A stretch of 64,000 nucleotides of DNA, from NCBI GenBank assembly GCA_021234155.1, contig JAJEKV010000026.1, positions 17,136,316-17,200,315 on the forward strand, given 5' to 3'. The notes under the pieces were generated by a model. It searched no databases, was not told where the DNA came from, and was given only the letters and a program-made list of their open reading frames with translations. A program made the translations under genes and the position numbers. The DNA comes from Isoetes taiwanensis. Taxonomy: Eukaryota; Streptophyta; Lycopodiopsida; Isoetales; Isoetaceae. Shown here piece after piece: positions 45,301 to 56,545 of the stretch (positions are counted from its first letter, which is position 1; every line of letters begins with the position of its first letter).

Positions 45301-46635
45301 AAATTGTGAGTTGTGTGGAATCAAGAAGTTTCAGACCTGTCCCATGGAAGGAAGTGGCAGTAGGAAAGTGAAATGGGAGTACATTGACTATGAAAAAGAC
45401 AACGTCTCGAGTTCTGGTAGGAGACTGACTCATCAGTACAATGAGACAGAACTCAAGGAGCTTCTGGATAAACTGAAAGAGCGTCTAAAAATCTTTCCAC
45501 TGCATAATTTCAGGTACCAATGGCAGGCAAAACAGTTTAAGGAGCTTTTGGAGAATCTCCCAGCAGATGCATGTCTCTCGGTAGTGGATTTTGCAGAGAA
45601 CTATACATTCAAGGAACAAGAGGAGGTGCAGTCGATGCGCTGGGTCAATAACCAGATTACCATTTTGGTTCAAATAACATATCAGTATGACTCAGTGGCA
45701 GATGAGATTATCAAGGAAACACATTACTATGTATCTACTTTGTTCGTGCAACACTGCTTCATGAAGCACCACAAATATCTGGAGCAGAAAGGAAGGGTTC
45801 CAAAGAGACATTATGTGTTTTCAGATGGTGCAGCATCTCAACTCAAGGCTTCTAGACCATTTTACTTTGTGGCTAGGTACACAAACGACACTGATATCTA
45901 TATGATGTGGAATTTTTTTGGTTCTAACCACGGGAAAGGTGAACACGATGGCAAAGCTGCTGAGTTGAAGAGATGGTTAAGACAACTGCAATTAAAATAC
46001 AGCAGCATAAAATTGGGTAATGCTCATGAAGTGGTAGAAGTTGCCGAAGAGATGTTTACTTGTGGAACATCCGAGTGGATGAACACATCTGAAAACCGAT
46101 AAGAGGAAGAATATAAAAAGGTTCTTTTGGGAAGTCAAGGTGGAGGATATATAGATAGAAAGCATGGGGTGCGAGAAAGGATTTTGGACACTAGGCGAGA
46201 TCCATTGTGTACATGCATTCAATCCTGAATCTCCATTGCGATTGCGCATTTAGGGAACTTTCATGCTTTTGCAACTCTTTGCTTGGATGGCATGTGGGGC
46301 GGTTGTGTGAACAAGCACTCGTTGATGATTGGAAACTTCAAGTTATTGTACCATCCTCCAATGTGCATCTTGACATTGAGGACCGTAAATCCACAGGTCC
46401 TTGTTCTCCTCCATCCCACGATGTTAGCGAGGCACTTAGAGTTGGTGATAATTTTGTTTGTGTTGCTCAGAAAGGGAATGATGAGGGTTCTGAATTTTGG
46501 ATTACGATGTGCACAAAACCAAAATGGATAGTGGAGAAAGACTTCCAACTCAATGGAACATGGTACCTCGCCGGTGATAGTGTCATAGAAGGTATGTATT
46601 ACAAGAAGGGGCGCAAGATCAACCGTCGGCTATGA
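42333..46635 (+). pseudogene. DDD/E transposase of the 10-kb element, probably frame-disrupted
   Basis: Likely exons: 42820-43071 (RFDEISDEHIEKIQKFWIEN, ending at a CACAG|GTTAGT donor), about 44941-45070 (EVYGPTSEKLRLDLRAFEKL) and 45071-46102. The core has cysteine pairs (LHCDVC, CELCGIKKFQTC), then VVDFAENYTFKEQEEVQSM, YVFSDGAASQLKASRPF and WNFFGSNHGKGEHDGKAAEL. The Asp of DFAENY, the Asp of FSDGAA and an acidic residue near GEHDGKAAE are candidate catalytic residues. Reading from exon 44941 into 45071 needs a frame change, and stop 46102 is followed by a related frame (46207-46635, DDWKLQVIVPSS ... KPKWIVEKDFQLNGTWYLAG). So the gene is damaged or mis-sequenced, or has an unrecognised intron. 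A short basic frame at 42327-42472 may be a first exon. Confidence 0.6.
44170..44935. repeat. CCA/TGG simple-sequence array, left copy
   Basis: A GTG-rich stretch (44170-44260) switches to CCACCA/CCACAC-rich sequence (44280-44760), then back to GGTGTG-rich sequence (44765-44930). The long open frames over it, rich in His/Pro/Thr or Val/Trp/Gly, are artefacts of the repeat. It lies in the intron between the second and third transposase exons. Confidence 0.95.
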
Positions 46636-47262
46636 TCTTTGCGATAAAGGCGCCTTAGGCATAGTATTCACAACACAGGATCTGTGCAATCGGACTTCAC
46701 ATGCCACCAACTAAGCGTCAAAACGGAGGGGGTATATAGGCTGGATCCTTTAGATGAGGAGAAAATTTTCTGAGAATTTTACCGAAGTTCTTTTACGATG
46801 ATGATGAAATGTAAAACCATTACGTAGTTTTGAAACTCATGTGAAGTTTTGTGCTTAATTTGTGAAAATGAGTTTGTCTTGATTTCTTTTGAAGATTTGA
46901 ATTCTTACGAAACACTTGATTCCTTTGTTTGTGAGATGAATTGAATATGAATTTTCATTGAAATGAATCGAGGTTACAATAACAATTATGTACATAAGAA
47001 AGATATCTGATGATTTAAGTGCGAGGTGACTCATGCACCTACATACTTCCCAATACATATGTTCCTCTCAATTTCCGACTTTTGTTTCTTCTAATCTTAA
47101 AACTTCAAGCATGAACACTCTAACATCAACTAGATCACGGTGCGAAATGTCCACAACTGCGGTTAACCACACTTTGTCAATAACGAGTTTGGTTTTGTCT
47201 GTTACATTTAAGTTGACTTACTAGATCGGGCAACAATATATTCACTCCTTTTAAGTACCCCC
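46636..47262. other. Spacer between the convergent transposase and protease genes
   Basis: This is the 3' flank of both convergent genes of the 10-kb element. No gene or repeat is seen. It presumably contains both polyadenylation regions. Confidence 0.5.
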
Positions 47263-50200
47263 TCACAAATTTGTGCATAAATCGAACATCTGGCGGGGGC
47301 CACATGAATGACCATCGGTTTGAAGAGGCGTTCTGGAAATTTTCACAACATCTGAGGTTGTAAAGCTGAAATTATTGTGTCCAAGCAATTCCAGGAACCT
47401 GCACTCAAAGTTTGTTGGACATTGTGCCACAACAGCAAAATGCAATGAGCAAGCACTAACCTCTCAATATGTCTGCTTCTGCCATGCAAGCCCGAGCTAT
47501 CAAAGTGATATATCCCTGGTTTATATCTCCGTGCGAGACACGCGTGGCTTACAATCGAAAAAACAGTCCGATGATGTCCATCACAAGCAGGCAAAAACAT
47601 GTACTGGCACTTATCCAGATTCACATGTTTCCTTATTATTTTGTAACTATTTGTGTCAGGGTCAAAGAAATGAAAGGGATGGCTCATTCCTTGGAGAATC
47701 AAGTAGTATTCCATGTATCTGCAAACATATGCATATCATCTGGCACAATCCTGATGATCACAAATCAGATGAAAGTATCACCTTGAGAAGAGGAGGATCA
47801 ATTGATCATTGAACCACTGCGTATCAGCTTCCAAAATTTTGATGTCGGTGGAGCTAATCACGACAGTTTCAGTTCCACTCAGCACCACTTCCAGATGTGT
47901 ATTTGGCTTTAGATAGTCAGGGACTGCCGAAGCTCTATCATCTCTAGTTCTAAACACACACGAGAACATTTGCTCACAATCCATTCAAATATTTTAAATT
48001 GAAAAAGTACAACACATATCATAGAAATTCTTTTACTTATATTGACTTTCAAAGAGTTTTTACAAGATTCATTTATGAAAATACTTGTCGAGCATTTTCA
48101 TGCGATTCTTGGTTCTTGCGATTCTTGAGAATCCCACATGTTCCACATTTGATGTTCCTTCACATAAAATTTGCACACTTTACTGCAGCCAAAAGTCCCT
48201 CCAGACCATGGTTTGAGTTGCTCCAAAAGGAAATTGGAATCCAACTTTGTCGGGAGCAAAACTATTTGGACATATCATTGTGTTCTAAATGGTTGGCGGA
48301 GAACCCTTATATCTCTTGTCATCTATCAACAATGTGTTTGTCACCTGGTATCTCCAAAATTTCTGGTACACTTTGGACCGGATCCTTAAGGAAAATTGGC
48401 TTATTAACCACTTTTAATTTTGTGTTGGTGCGGTCATCCGATTCCAAATAAAAAGAAATCTGCCCTTATATTCCTGCGACAACTTTCTCGTCAACAAGTC
48501 AACATTACTCTTAGCCATCTTTGGACCACAATGCAATCTCAAATTTTGAAAAACACCATTCTAAGAACTCCACGAAATCCGGGCACGGAAGCTGCGAACT
48601 TTTGATGGTTCAATTTACGGATGGTCACTTACGGCTCGGCGATCTGGGGATCCTCTCTTTCAAGTCATAAAACTTGCCTAAAACCCCATTAAAATCGAAA
48701 CAAGGAGAATTTCAGTTAACCTCTTGGTTTTGTTGGTTGAGGTTGTATTGGACTCGTTGAAGCGATGCATCTTGTCGGGATCCGGGGTTTCTTTGTCAAC
48801 TTCATCACACGCATCCGCATTTGGCTCATATTCACACCAAAACTTTTTACGGTGAAGGACCCGTCTGAGAATGAATCTCAAGGGAATTAGTTTTCCCCCT
48901 AAATCAGATGCACTAGGAATCTCTTCGTCATGGCTTCGGTTGCGGTAGCATTTATCTACGCAACATAATTGAAATGAGGAAGACCACGAGAAAAATACAA
49001 AAAAATAAATCATGTATGTGGCATCGGTACTTACTTGATCTGGTTGCATTCGATTGACTATCAAATTTCGTTTTGGAGTCTCCATGCCGTCGGCCGGTTG
49101 GGATTGACTTAGGAGTATCAAATGGGGTGAATTCTAGGTACAACCGGAGGTATCTTGTAGTCTCATAACTGATCGAGGCGTGGATAAGCTGTTGGATATC
49201 CTTGGTCTCAAATTTACGCAATTCTGCAAACACTAAGTCGATGGACTGTGACAACATCGGTAAACATTAGTTAAGCACTTGTTTTGCGGCCGAATCTATA
49301 TTGTTTGCAGCGAACAATATCAAGCACTGGTGAGTTGACAACCATTCAAGAGGGTCCGCACCGGGCTTTTTCTCTTTCGATGTTCTGTTTATATATATCT
49401 AAAAGTGCCCCTAAAATGAGCGGCGATCTCATCCCCCGGGGCACTTTAGATACAATAAATAAACAAGCAAAAAAGACTAAGCCAACCAGGATGGAAGAGA
49501 CTAAGCCGGGATGAAAGAGACACAGTACAAGCATCGAGACTTCCCAAACCTTGCTTTCACCCCTCTTTGGACTTACTTGTGTCTATTGGTTCTTGTGGTA
49601 CCACTCGAACACCAAAAGCCAAAAGCCATGTCTCGATCATAATGTGGCCCTGGCACAATCTGGGGCTGCGGCGGGTTCTAGAGTGTCTGCAAAACAAATT
49701 CAAAATCAATAGAGTCTTTAGAAGAGGGTTAGAGATGATAATATTTACCTCAAATGGTGTGATAGACATGGAATGTGATCTTGGGTGGCCCCGTTACGCT
49801 ATCTGGCTGGCAACATTTTTACCCTCCCATTTTGGGACAACGTCCACAAAATGGACAACCTTCATCACCCTCTTCTTACGCCTCGGGAAGCATTGGAAGT
49901 CACGGGATCTAAAGGAGTGTCATGACCACCACGCTCGAGAAAAATCTCAAATCTTTGCATTTGAGGTAGCAGCTCCAGCGATGAAAGTCTTCACATGCCT
50001 TTAACTCAATTTCAGTTTACGTTAATTCCTTATTTAATTGTTTCAGCCCGGGCAACCTTTGTACCATTTAGCTCTTCATCCTTTGGTTAAACACAACTCG
50101 AACACCCTCTCACCTTTTCGGTTCTTTGTCATGATTGATTGCCATCTGTGCAAATCAGCTCTAATTTCTGATGCTTTATGCTCCATCAACTCAATCTTTC

Positions 50201-51687
50201 TTTTGATATCATTTTTCCTATCCTCGTTTGCTTGCAATCGTTGCTTGCATCTATCAAACCTAGCTGATGTTGCAGCCAACCATTCCTTCACAAGTCTGCG
50301 CCATGTGTACGCAAAACAAAACACTACGTATATGTCAGCCTCCTAACATAGTAAGCCACGTACTGATGGAAAATCACAATCACACACCACACAACACAAG
50401 GTAGTCTCTACACACCACCACATACCACACACCACACAACATACGCTGCACAGTACACACCACACAACACGCTGTGGTGGTGGTGGTGGTGTCTGTGGTG
50501 GTGGTGGTGGTGTGTGTGTGGTGGTGGTGGTGGTGGTGTGTGTGTGTGTGTGTGGTGGTGGTGGTGGTGTGTGTGGTGGTGGTGGAGTGTGGTGGTGGTG
50601 GAGTGTGGTGTGGGACATGGTGGAGTGTGGTGATGGGGTGTGGTGGTGGGGTGTGGTGTGGTGGTGGGGAGTGTGGGGTGGGGGTGGGGTGTGGTGTGGT
50701 GGTGGTGGAGTGTGGTGGTGGTGGATTGTGGTGTGGGACATGGTGGAGTCAGTGCTTGTGGTGTGGTGGTGGTGGAGGTGGTGGTGGTGGTGGAGTGTGG
50801 TGGTGGTAGAGGAGTGTGGTGGTGGTGGTGGAATGTGGTGGTGGTGGTGGAGTGTGGTGGTGGTGGTGGAGTGTGGTGGTGGTGGTGGAGGAGTGTGGTG
50901 ATGGTGGTGGTGTGTGTGGTGGTGGTGGTGGAGTGTGGTGGTGGATTGTGGTGGTGGTGTGTGGTGTGGGAGTGTGAGAGTGTGGCGGTGGGAAATGGTA
51001 GAGTGTAGTGGTGGGAGATCGTGGGGTGTGGTGTGGGACATGGTGGATGCCAACAACTCACCACCACCACACATACCTCATCTATCATTCTGGCATCCAT
51101 TGCACGAAATGCCCCACAGATGGCATCATAGAGACACAACATGACAATACAGCCAACATGATGCAAAATGGTAGTAGACATACCTGATTCTTGAAGTGGA
51201 TTTGATGTTACCTTTTCTGTGTTGATAGAAACAATCTAGATCAAGCTTGAGATTTTTTTCTGTTGTAACACAACTAATAATTGAACATACCTGCAATGGC
51301 ATGTTTTGGTCTCAGAACATTGCTCTGCTTTTCTGTTTTGATTGTGAGTTCAGATTGAATGTGTGGTCTAGAGGAACCTGATTTGGTTATTTCCCTATCA
51401 TCTTCATCATCCCTGTCACTTTTACTATTTTCCTCCTCGTCAGGTTGGATTTGCCTATGCTTTCTCTTGGGTCTAGAAGAACTGGCCTCGGCTTTCTTAT
51501 CGGGAGTTTTATAATAATCCGAGAAGCTCTTCCAATTAACAGCCTCCCCCTTTATATGCAGATAATAAGCCACTGCCCAGGTTCCAGGAGCCATTCCACC
51601 CCATGTATGTGGCTTCCCTGTAATTCTTTTGTAAATTTGCATGAACTCTTTGTATTGTTCATTGCTCAGATTCTTCAACCTGTACAA
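47263..51687 (-). pseudogene. Ulp1-like C48 cysteine protease gene carried by the 10-kb element
   Basis: Ulp1/SENP proteases cleave SUMO-like modifiers; plant transposons often carry relatives of unknown role. From the 5' end: an N-terminal exon-like frame (51687-51274, NEQYKEFMQIYKRITGKPHT, then a basic acidic tail), a helical frame (50324-50076, RLVKEWLAATSARFDRCKQR) and frames at 49257-48678. The catalytic part follows: TDIKILEADTQWFNDQLILL (about 47840-47790), the His region CDGHHRTVFSIVSH (the usual Trp after His is Arg), the Asp in GIYHFDSSGLHG, and Gln/Cys in LQTDGHSCGPRQMFDL (about 47320-47280). Thus His, Asp, Gln and Cys are all present. The last two segments are in different frames, with a shift near 47390-47440. 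Several junctions are unresolved. Confidence 0.6.
50385..51075. repeat. TGG/CCA simple-sequence array, right copy, inverted
   Basis: A CACACCA-rich stretch (50385-50470) is followed by a long GGTGGTG/GTGTGG tract (50473-51045) and a short CCACCACCACACA end (51058-51075). The order is the reverse complement of the left array at 44170-44935. It lies within an intron of the protease gene. All frames over it are low-complexity artefacts. Confidence 0.95.
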
Positions 51688-52091
51688 GAAAACATATGCC
51701 TTAATTTTTCAGTTTGAACAAAACATTTGGGGGAAAATACATGTAGCCAAATTTATTTGGAACTCTGTCACCCCAAAGCTTCTTTAGATCTTCGTGGGGC
51801 ACAATCTCTTGTTTGAGGAGAGATTTCATCATGTAACCAGTGGCGTTCAATTCCGACTCCATTAGGGTTCAATCGGCAAAGCGGCAAAAAAAATAGAGGG
51901 AAGAGGTGATTCTTTCTTAATTCAAAAAGGTGGACAATGATGTGGCATAAAATTCAAAATAACCGACGCTCATTAATTCGCACTCCCGCAATCTCCGCTT
52001 CGGTATGCACCACCCGATTCTACCACAAAGATGGTGCCAAAATGTGGCGTCAAAATGCACGTTTTTGATACACCACAGCGTGCTTTTACCC

Positions 52092-53048
52092 GCATTAGAA
52101 CGGTCCGGGCAGCCTGTTGTTGGGCAGCCGAGCTGGCACACTTGCCCAAGTCAAACAAGGCCAGGACCTTGCAAGGCCTCCTCATTAGAGGAGAGAGTCT
52201 GAACCCCAGGAGGCGAGCCCCAAAAAGCTTCCCGAGGCAGCCTTTCCTGGCAGCGCTCCCCGGGAGGGCGTACGCTAAAGACCACACTCCCGGATCTCGG
52301 TTCCCGTATCCGACCGTTGAATCCTTTGTTCAAGGAACCTGGTCCGAGAAGGTTCAAAAAAATCCAACATCCGTCCGGGAGAACATATCAAACCGCGAAG
52401 CGTCCTGCGGGCGACATTGTAGAAACCAAAGTGTTTTGTCGTTCGGACATTGCGGAGGCTCCGAAATGGCGACTACGAGTGTGTTGCACGTGAGACAGTT
52501 TGGCGCTTCTTCAAGAAGGGGTGGGCTTCTGGCCACAAAACTTGGTCCCTAGGGCAATGTCGACGTTCTGAGTCCATTGGCGAGGACAGATCCGCGGTTC
52601 GGGAGAGGGAAGTTGCCCGTCCCGTCGCCCGGGGCCTTCAGAGAGGACTTTTGGGGCAAAGCCGCTTCCAGGTGGTTTTAGGTCCGTGCTGGCGTCAACA
52701 CCCCCCTCCCCTCAAGTCAAGACGGCGCCAAGGTCCTAGTCAAATCGACAAGGATAGAGCCTCAAACGTAAACCCTATGAGTTGCGGGTTCTAGCGGGGG
52801 TTTGGCGTTTTGGGTGCCGTGTTTTGGTCTTTTGCACTTGGGGCGTGGCGATCACATGCAGTTGAAGCGAAAGCAAGGGGAACCGGCGGAATGGAGTTTG
52901 GACTGTACTCCTCCCGGCTGTGGCAGTTAGAAGTCAAGGCCCGCTTTTGCAGTAGCAAGACATTCGTAAATTCGTAATTAATGCATAGTACGGACTTAAA
53001 TTCTGATTTTTTGTCAGCTAGCTTCCTAAGTCATCGCCAACATACAGG
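52092..53048. repeat. Tandem unit, copy C, with internal deletion and 3' truncation
   Basis: The third unit begins GCATTAGAACGGTCCGGGCA and contains the CACTA empty site at 52320-52339. About 120 bp present in copies A/B are missing between CTCCGAAATGGCG and ACTACGAGTG; the GGCG/GAC junction suggests short-homology loss. It ends at CATCGCCAACATACAGGC, short of the terminal GTTTAGATCAAATAGTTTGCAT. It differs from A and B by many small indels. Confidence 0.85.
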
Positions 53049-53114
53049 CATGTTGAGATAAACTACATCTTCGCATGTTGGTAGGGTATTAGTTCTCATA
53101 GCATGGGACAAAAT

Positions 53115-53156
<42 letters not shown>

Positions 53157-53480
53157 ATCGTAACAAACGAACACATAGCTACATATACTATTGGTGGAAA
53201 CCTAACCTTTTTAAATCTAACAAAATAAAATTTTAAGATAAACTACATCTTTGCATGTTGGTAAGGTATTAGTTATCATAGCAGGTACGGTATTACTAGT
53301 TATCATCATCGTATTATATACCTCATAGCTCAACGGATGTACCACAAAACATTGAACATTCTCATGGTGGTATATTTCATAACTTTAACGGGTGTAACAA
53401 GTCAAATAAACCCCTATCCAGTTAAATAAACCCATGTATCAAGTGTACATGCATTCTATACTATTCAAAAAAAAAAAAAA
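53049..53480. repeat. Two-copy repeat around a (TA)n microsatellite
   Basis: AGATAAACTACATCTTCGCATGTTGGTAGGGTATTAG near 53056 recurs near 53238 with few changes, a period of about 183 bp. A (TA)n tract of about 34 bp lies between them at 53119-53152. Confidence 0.8.
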
Positions 53481-53489
53481 AACCCCCAA

Positions 53490-56010
53490 AGCCTGAAATA
53501 TACTAGACAAAACTAGATATTCAGACATTAAAGACCTAAGATTCCTTTTGGAAAAAAAGGCCTTTGAAAAAGCAGTCTTAAGTAGGACTAGGTGCAACAT
53601 CCTCCTCAAGCCTTGAATAGGGTCAAAAATAATACAAAGAGATCAATAAAAGGGAAATTAAGGAAAAGAAGGACAAGGGAAGAAAGACAATACGATGAAA
53701 GGAAACAAAAACAAGTAACTCTTAGCAAAAGGACCAAAATTAGGGTAAAAACTAGTAAACAAAAGGAATACATGGGTTAACATAAAAAAGAAAGAGTAAA
53801 AAAGGTTAAATGAAAGACAACAAGAAAACAGAACAAGACAAGTAAAAAAGGGGAAAGCAAAGAAAGGAAGTATGAATAAAATCAAGAAGAACTAAAGTAA
53901 AAAATTAAATAAAGGAACAAATAACAAATGTATAGAAAAAAGGAGACTAAATGTTAACATGAAGTCACAAAGAAACAAGACAAAAATGATGATTAAACAC
54001 TTAAGGAAAAAAGGATAGAAAACATCAAAGTAACGGTTAGACTAATAAGGAAAAAGGTCAAAGTAATGGTAGCAAGTGACATACAAGAAATAATTAAGGG
54101 AACAGATAATATATGAAAATAGAGCAGTAACAACCAAACAATAGAAGAGAAAAGAAGACAAAGGGTTGAAGAGGAGACATAAAAAGTAGACAAAATAACA
54201 AAAATTAGGAACAAGAAATAAAGGAGACAAAAAGTATGATGAAACAGTAAGGAAAAAGGACAGAAAATATTGACTTCATAGAACGAAATCCCTAAAGAAA
54301 TAAAAGAGAAACGAGATTAAAAGATGGATGAGAAACATAAAGACTGATAGTATTCATACCATGTAACAAACCAGAGTAAAAAGTAGCAGAGCCATAAAAC
54401 ATCAAAGTGGAATAATCAGCCATTAAGAACCATGTAAATGGTGTACAAAAAATGGACAGAATATCATAAAGTTCAATTAAGACTAATACCGAAATGACAA
54501 CTTCAAACAACAGATTCACCAAAGGTTTAAGTAGAGTATCATCAAGGGTAGCTTGAAAAGACAAAACAGATACACCAAAGGTTTATGTAGAATATCACTA
54601 AGGGTATCTTCAAAAGATAAAACAGATTCACCAAATGTTTATGTAGAGTATCACCAAAGGCAGCTTCAAAAGACATGAGCTGTAAATATGCTCGAAACAG
54701 AACCAAGATTACCATATGGAGGGTTCAGTCTGGTTACCTGCACCACAAGAAATTAGACAAGCATTAAAATGGTTGCCAATAACAGGGTAGCAGGTAAGCA
54801 AAAGACTAAACCGGCTTATCGCCCTTCACCACTATAACCTAGTTAAACAATCCTAAAAGAAACATAATTAAAGGAGAGAAAATAGCAAGATAGAACAGAT
54901 CTGGAAAAAGGATCAGTCGACCAAGATCAATAACAGAAAAAACTTAACAAATACCAAACAAAGATTTAGACCTGAGAAATGAAGCAAGAGTTAATAAAAG
55001 GAAAACAAAGCACAGAGGTATAGTTAAGGACAGGGGAACTGGAAAATATTAAGGCCAAGCATAAATAATAAAAGGATCTTGATGTAAATGCAACCTAGAT
55101 GTAACCGCAGACCAAGCAAATGGAAGAACAAGATGATACTTAGAATAAAATAAAACACAGTACTAGAAAGGAACAAGCAGGGGAAATAACTAAGAGGAAT
55201 TTAAAGGTGACATATCTGAAAGACAAAAGCAGATCTAGACCTACACAGTAAGGATAACAAAGGAGAAATGAAACAAGAGTCAATAAAAAGGAAAACAAAG
55301 CACAGTGGTACAGTTAAGGACAGGGGAACTGGAAATTATTAAGGCAAAGTATACATAATAAAAGGATCAAGATGTAAATGCAACCTAGATTAGGAAACAA
55401 GGCTGCACTAGTGCCAAATAAGACAAGGATCTAAATGAAAACACAGCCGACCAGCAAGTTGAAGAACAAGAAGAAACTTAGAATAAAGAGGATACAAAGT
55501 ACTAACTAAGAAAAGATCAAGCAAGGAAACCAACTAAGAGGAATTTAAAGAGTTATAGGTGATCATGCAGAAAGACAAAGAAGCAGATCTAAACCTTCTT
55601 AGCTAGGAAATCAAATGAAAAATGAAACAAGAGTCAATAAAAAGGAAAACTAAGCATGGTGGAACAGTTAAGGACAGGGATATGAAAATTAATAAGGCAC
55701 AGCATAAATAATAAAAGGTTCAAGATGTAGACACAGCAGACAAGCACATTGTAGAAGAACATGATACAAAGAATGAAATAACCGAAAGCATTAAATAAAT
55801 AAAGAACAAGCAAAGAGAACAACAAAGAGGAGTTAAAAAAGTAATAGGTGATCAGGCATAAAGACACAAACAGATCAATATCTACATAGCTAGATTATCA
55901 AAGGAAAAAATGAAACAAGATAGATAGAGGAAAACTAAGGATATAGATCATCAAAAAATTAAGGCAGAGCATCAAAAAATTAAGGTAGAGCAACAAACTA
56001 GGGAAATTGT
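53490..56010. repeat. Purine-rich repeat DNA, first copy of a long direct repeat
   Basis: The plus strand is strikingly A/G-rich. It opens CTGAAATATACTAGACAAAA at about 53495 and matches 62645 onward. Inside, a block containing CAATAAAAAGGAAAAC and GTTAAGGACAGGG recurs at about 54985, 55275 and 55630, with a weaker copy near 55915. Minus-strand frames are Leu/Phe/Ser-rich by composition and not accepted as genes. It may be an LTR or untranslated region of a retroelement whose second copy starts 9.1 kb away. Confidence 0.6.
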
Positions 56011-56017
56011 GAACTAC

Positions 56018-56545
56018 TCAAAAAACCTGAATGGAAGTGTCGATGGGATCAGAAACTCCAATTTGAGCAGCAGCAGGTAAAGGAGAATTCGTGGAAGTAA
56101 TATTATCATCAGAGGCAATGACAATGGGAGATTCGATAGTGGACACCAGATGCTTAACAGCAGGACCTTTGTTAACCTGGATGGAGCTGCCTTCACCTTC
56201 TGAATTAGGCAACCTATTGGCTGCAGAAATGGCTAGAGCCTTTGCAGGCTTATGAAAATCAAACAATTTCTTCCTCTTTTCAGCCATCCTCTTTTCTTCC
56301 TCCAGTCTCAGTTTCGTGGCTTTATTTAAGCCACCCTTCTTCCTTCCCATACACCAATCAGAGCAATGGGTACCAGAAACAGCAGCAAGAATGGGGCGGA
56401 TAGTGGAAACCACAGAACACAAAGCCTGGTATAAATAAGCAAGCACAGAAAAGCAGACTGGTTTGGGAAAGCAGATCCATCCGTTGATGCCATAACCGTG
56501 AAGATGCCTATCTGTGTAGGCCAGCAAGAAGACGTCTGCCTCCAT
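56018..56545 (-). CDS. Unknown protein, 175 residues, with a basic helical segment
   Basis: The minus-strand frame opens at 56545 (MEADVFLLAYTDRHLHGYGI), passes through a hydrophobic stretch, and carries MGRKKGGLNKATKLRLEEEK near residue 65, a strongly charged helix. It ends Ser/Thr/Ile-rich (SPIVIASDDNITSTNSPLPA). No family is recognised. Its position inside a direct-repeat-bounded region suggests an element-encoded protein, perhaps the start of a gag- or ORF1-like product beginning at the internal MGRKK methionine. The 3' end reads toward the purine-rich repeat. Confidence 0.35.
   Translation of the reverse strand: MEADVFLLAYTDRHLHGYGINGWICFPKPVCFSVLAYLYQALCSVVSTIRPILAAVSGTHCSDWCMGRKKGGLNKATKLRLEEEKRMAEKRKKLFDFHKPAKALAISAANRLPNSEGEGSSIQVNKGPAVKHLVSTIESPIVIASDDNITSTNSPLPAAAQIGVSDPIDTSIQVF

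Larger units (their letters stand above)
42051..52091. mobile_element. 10-kb DNA transposon, Sola-like candidate, TSD GCAT, with Ulp1-type protease gene
   Basis: The left end GGGTAGAAGCACGCTGTGGT and the reverse complement of the right end, GGGTAAAAGCACGCTGTGGT, differ at one base over about 22 bp (42051-42072 and 52070-52091). GCAT flanks both sides (42047-42050, 52092-52095). The A/B junction of the host repeat has the unbroken TAGTTTGCATTAGAACGG at 31299, an empty site. Inside are a plus-strand transposase with DFAENY and FSDGAASQ motifs, and an opposite-strand gene ending in a C48 protease. A 4-bp TSD and DDD/E transposase fit Sola-type elements, but the superfamily is inferred from memory. 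Confidence 0.85.

Noticed and set aside
50343-51181. Long His/Thr/Pro and Val/Gly/Trp frames
   Set aside because: Same simple-repeat artefact in the right-hand array.
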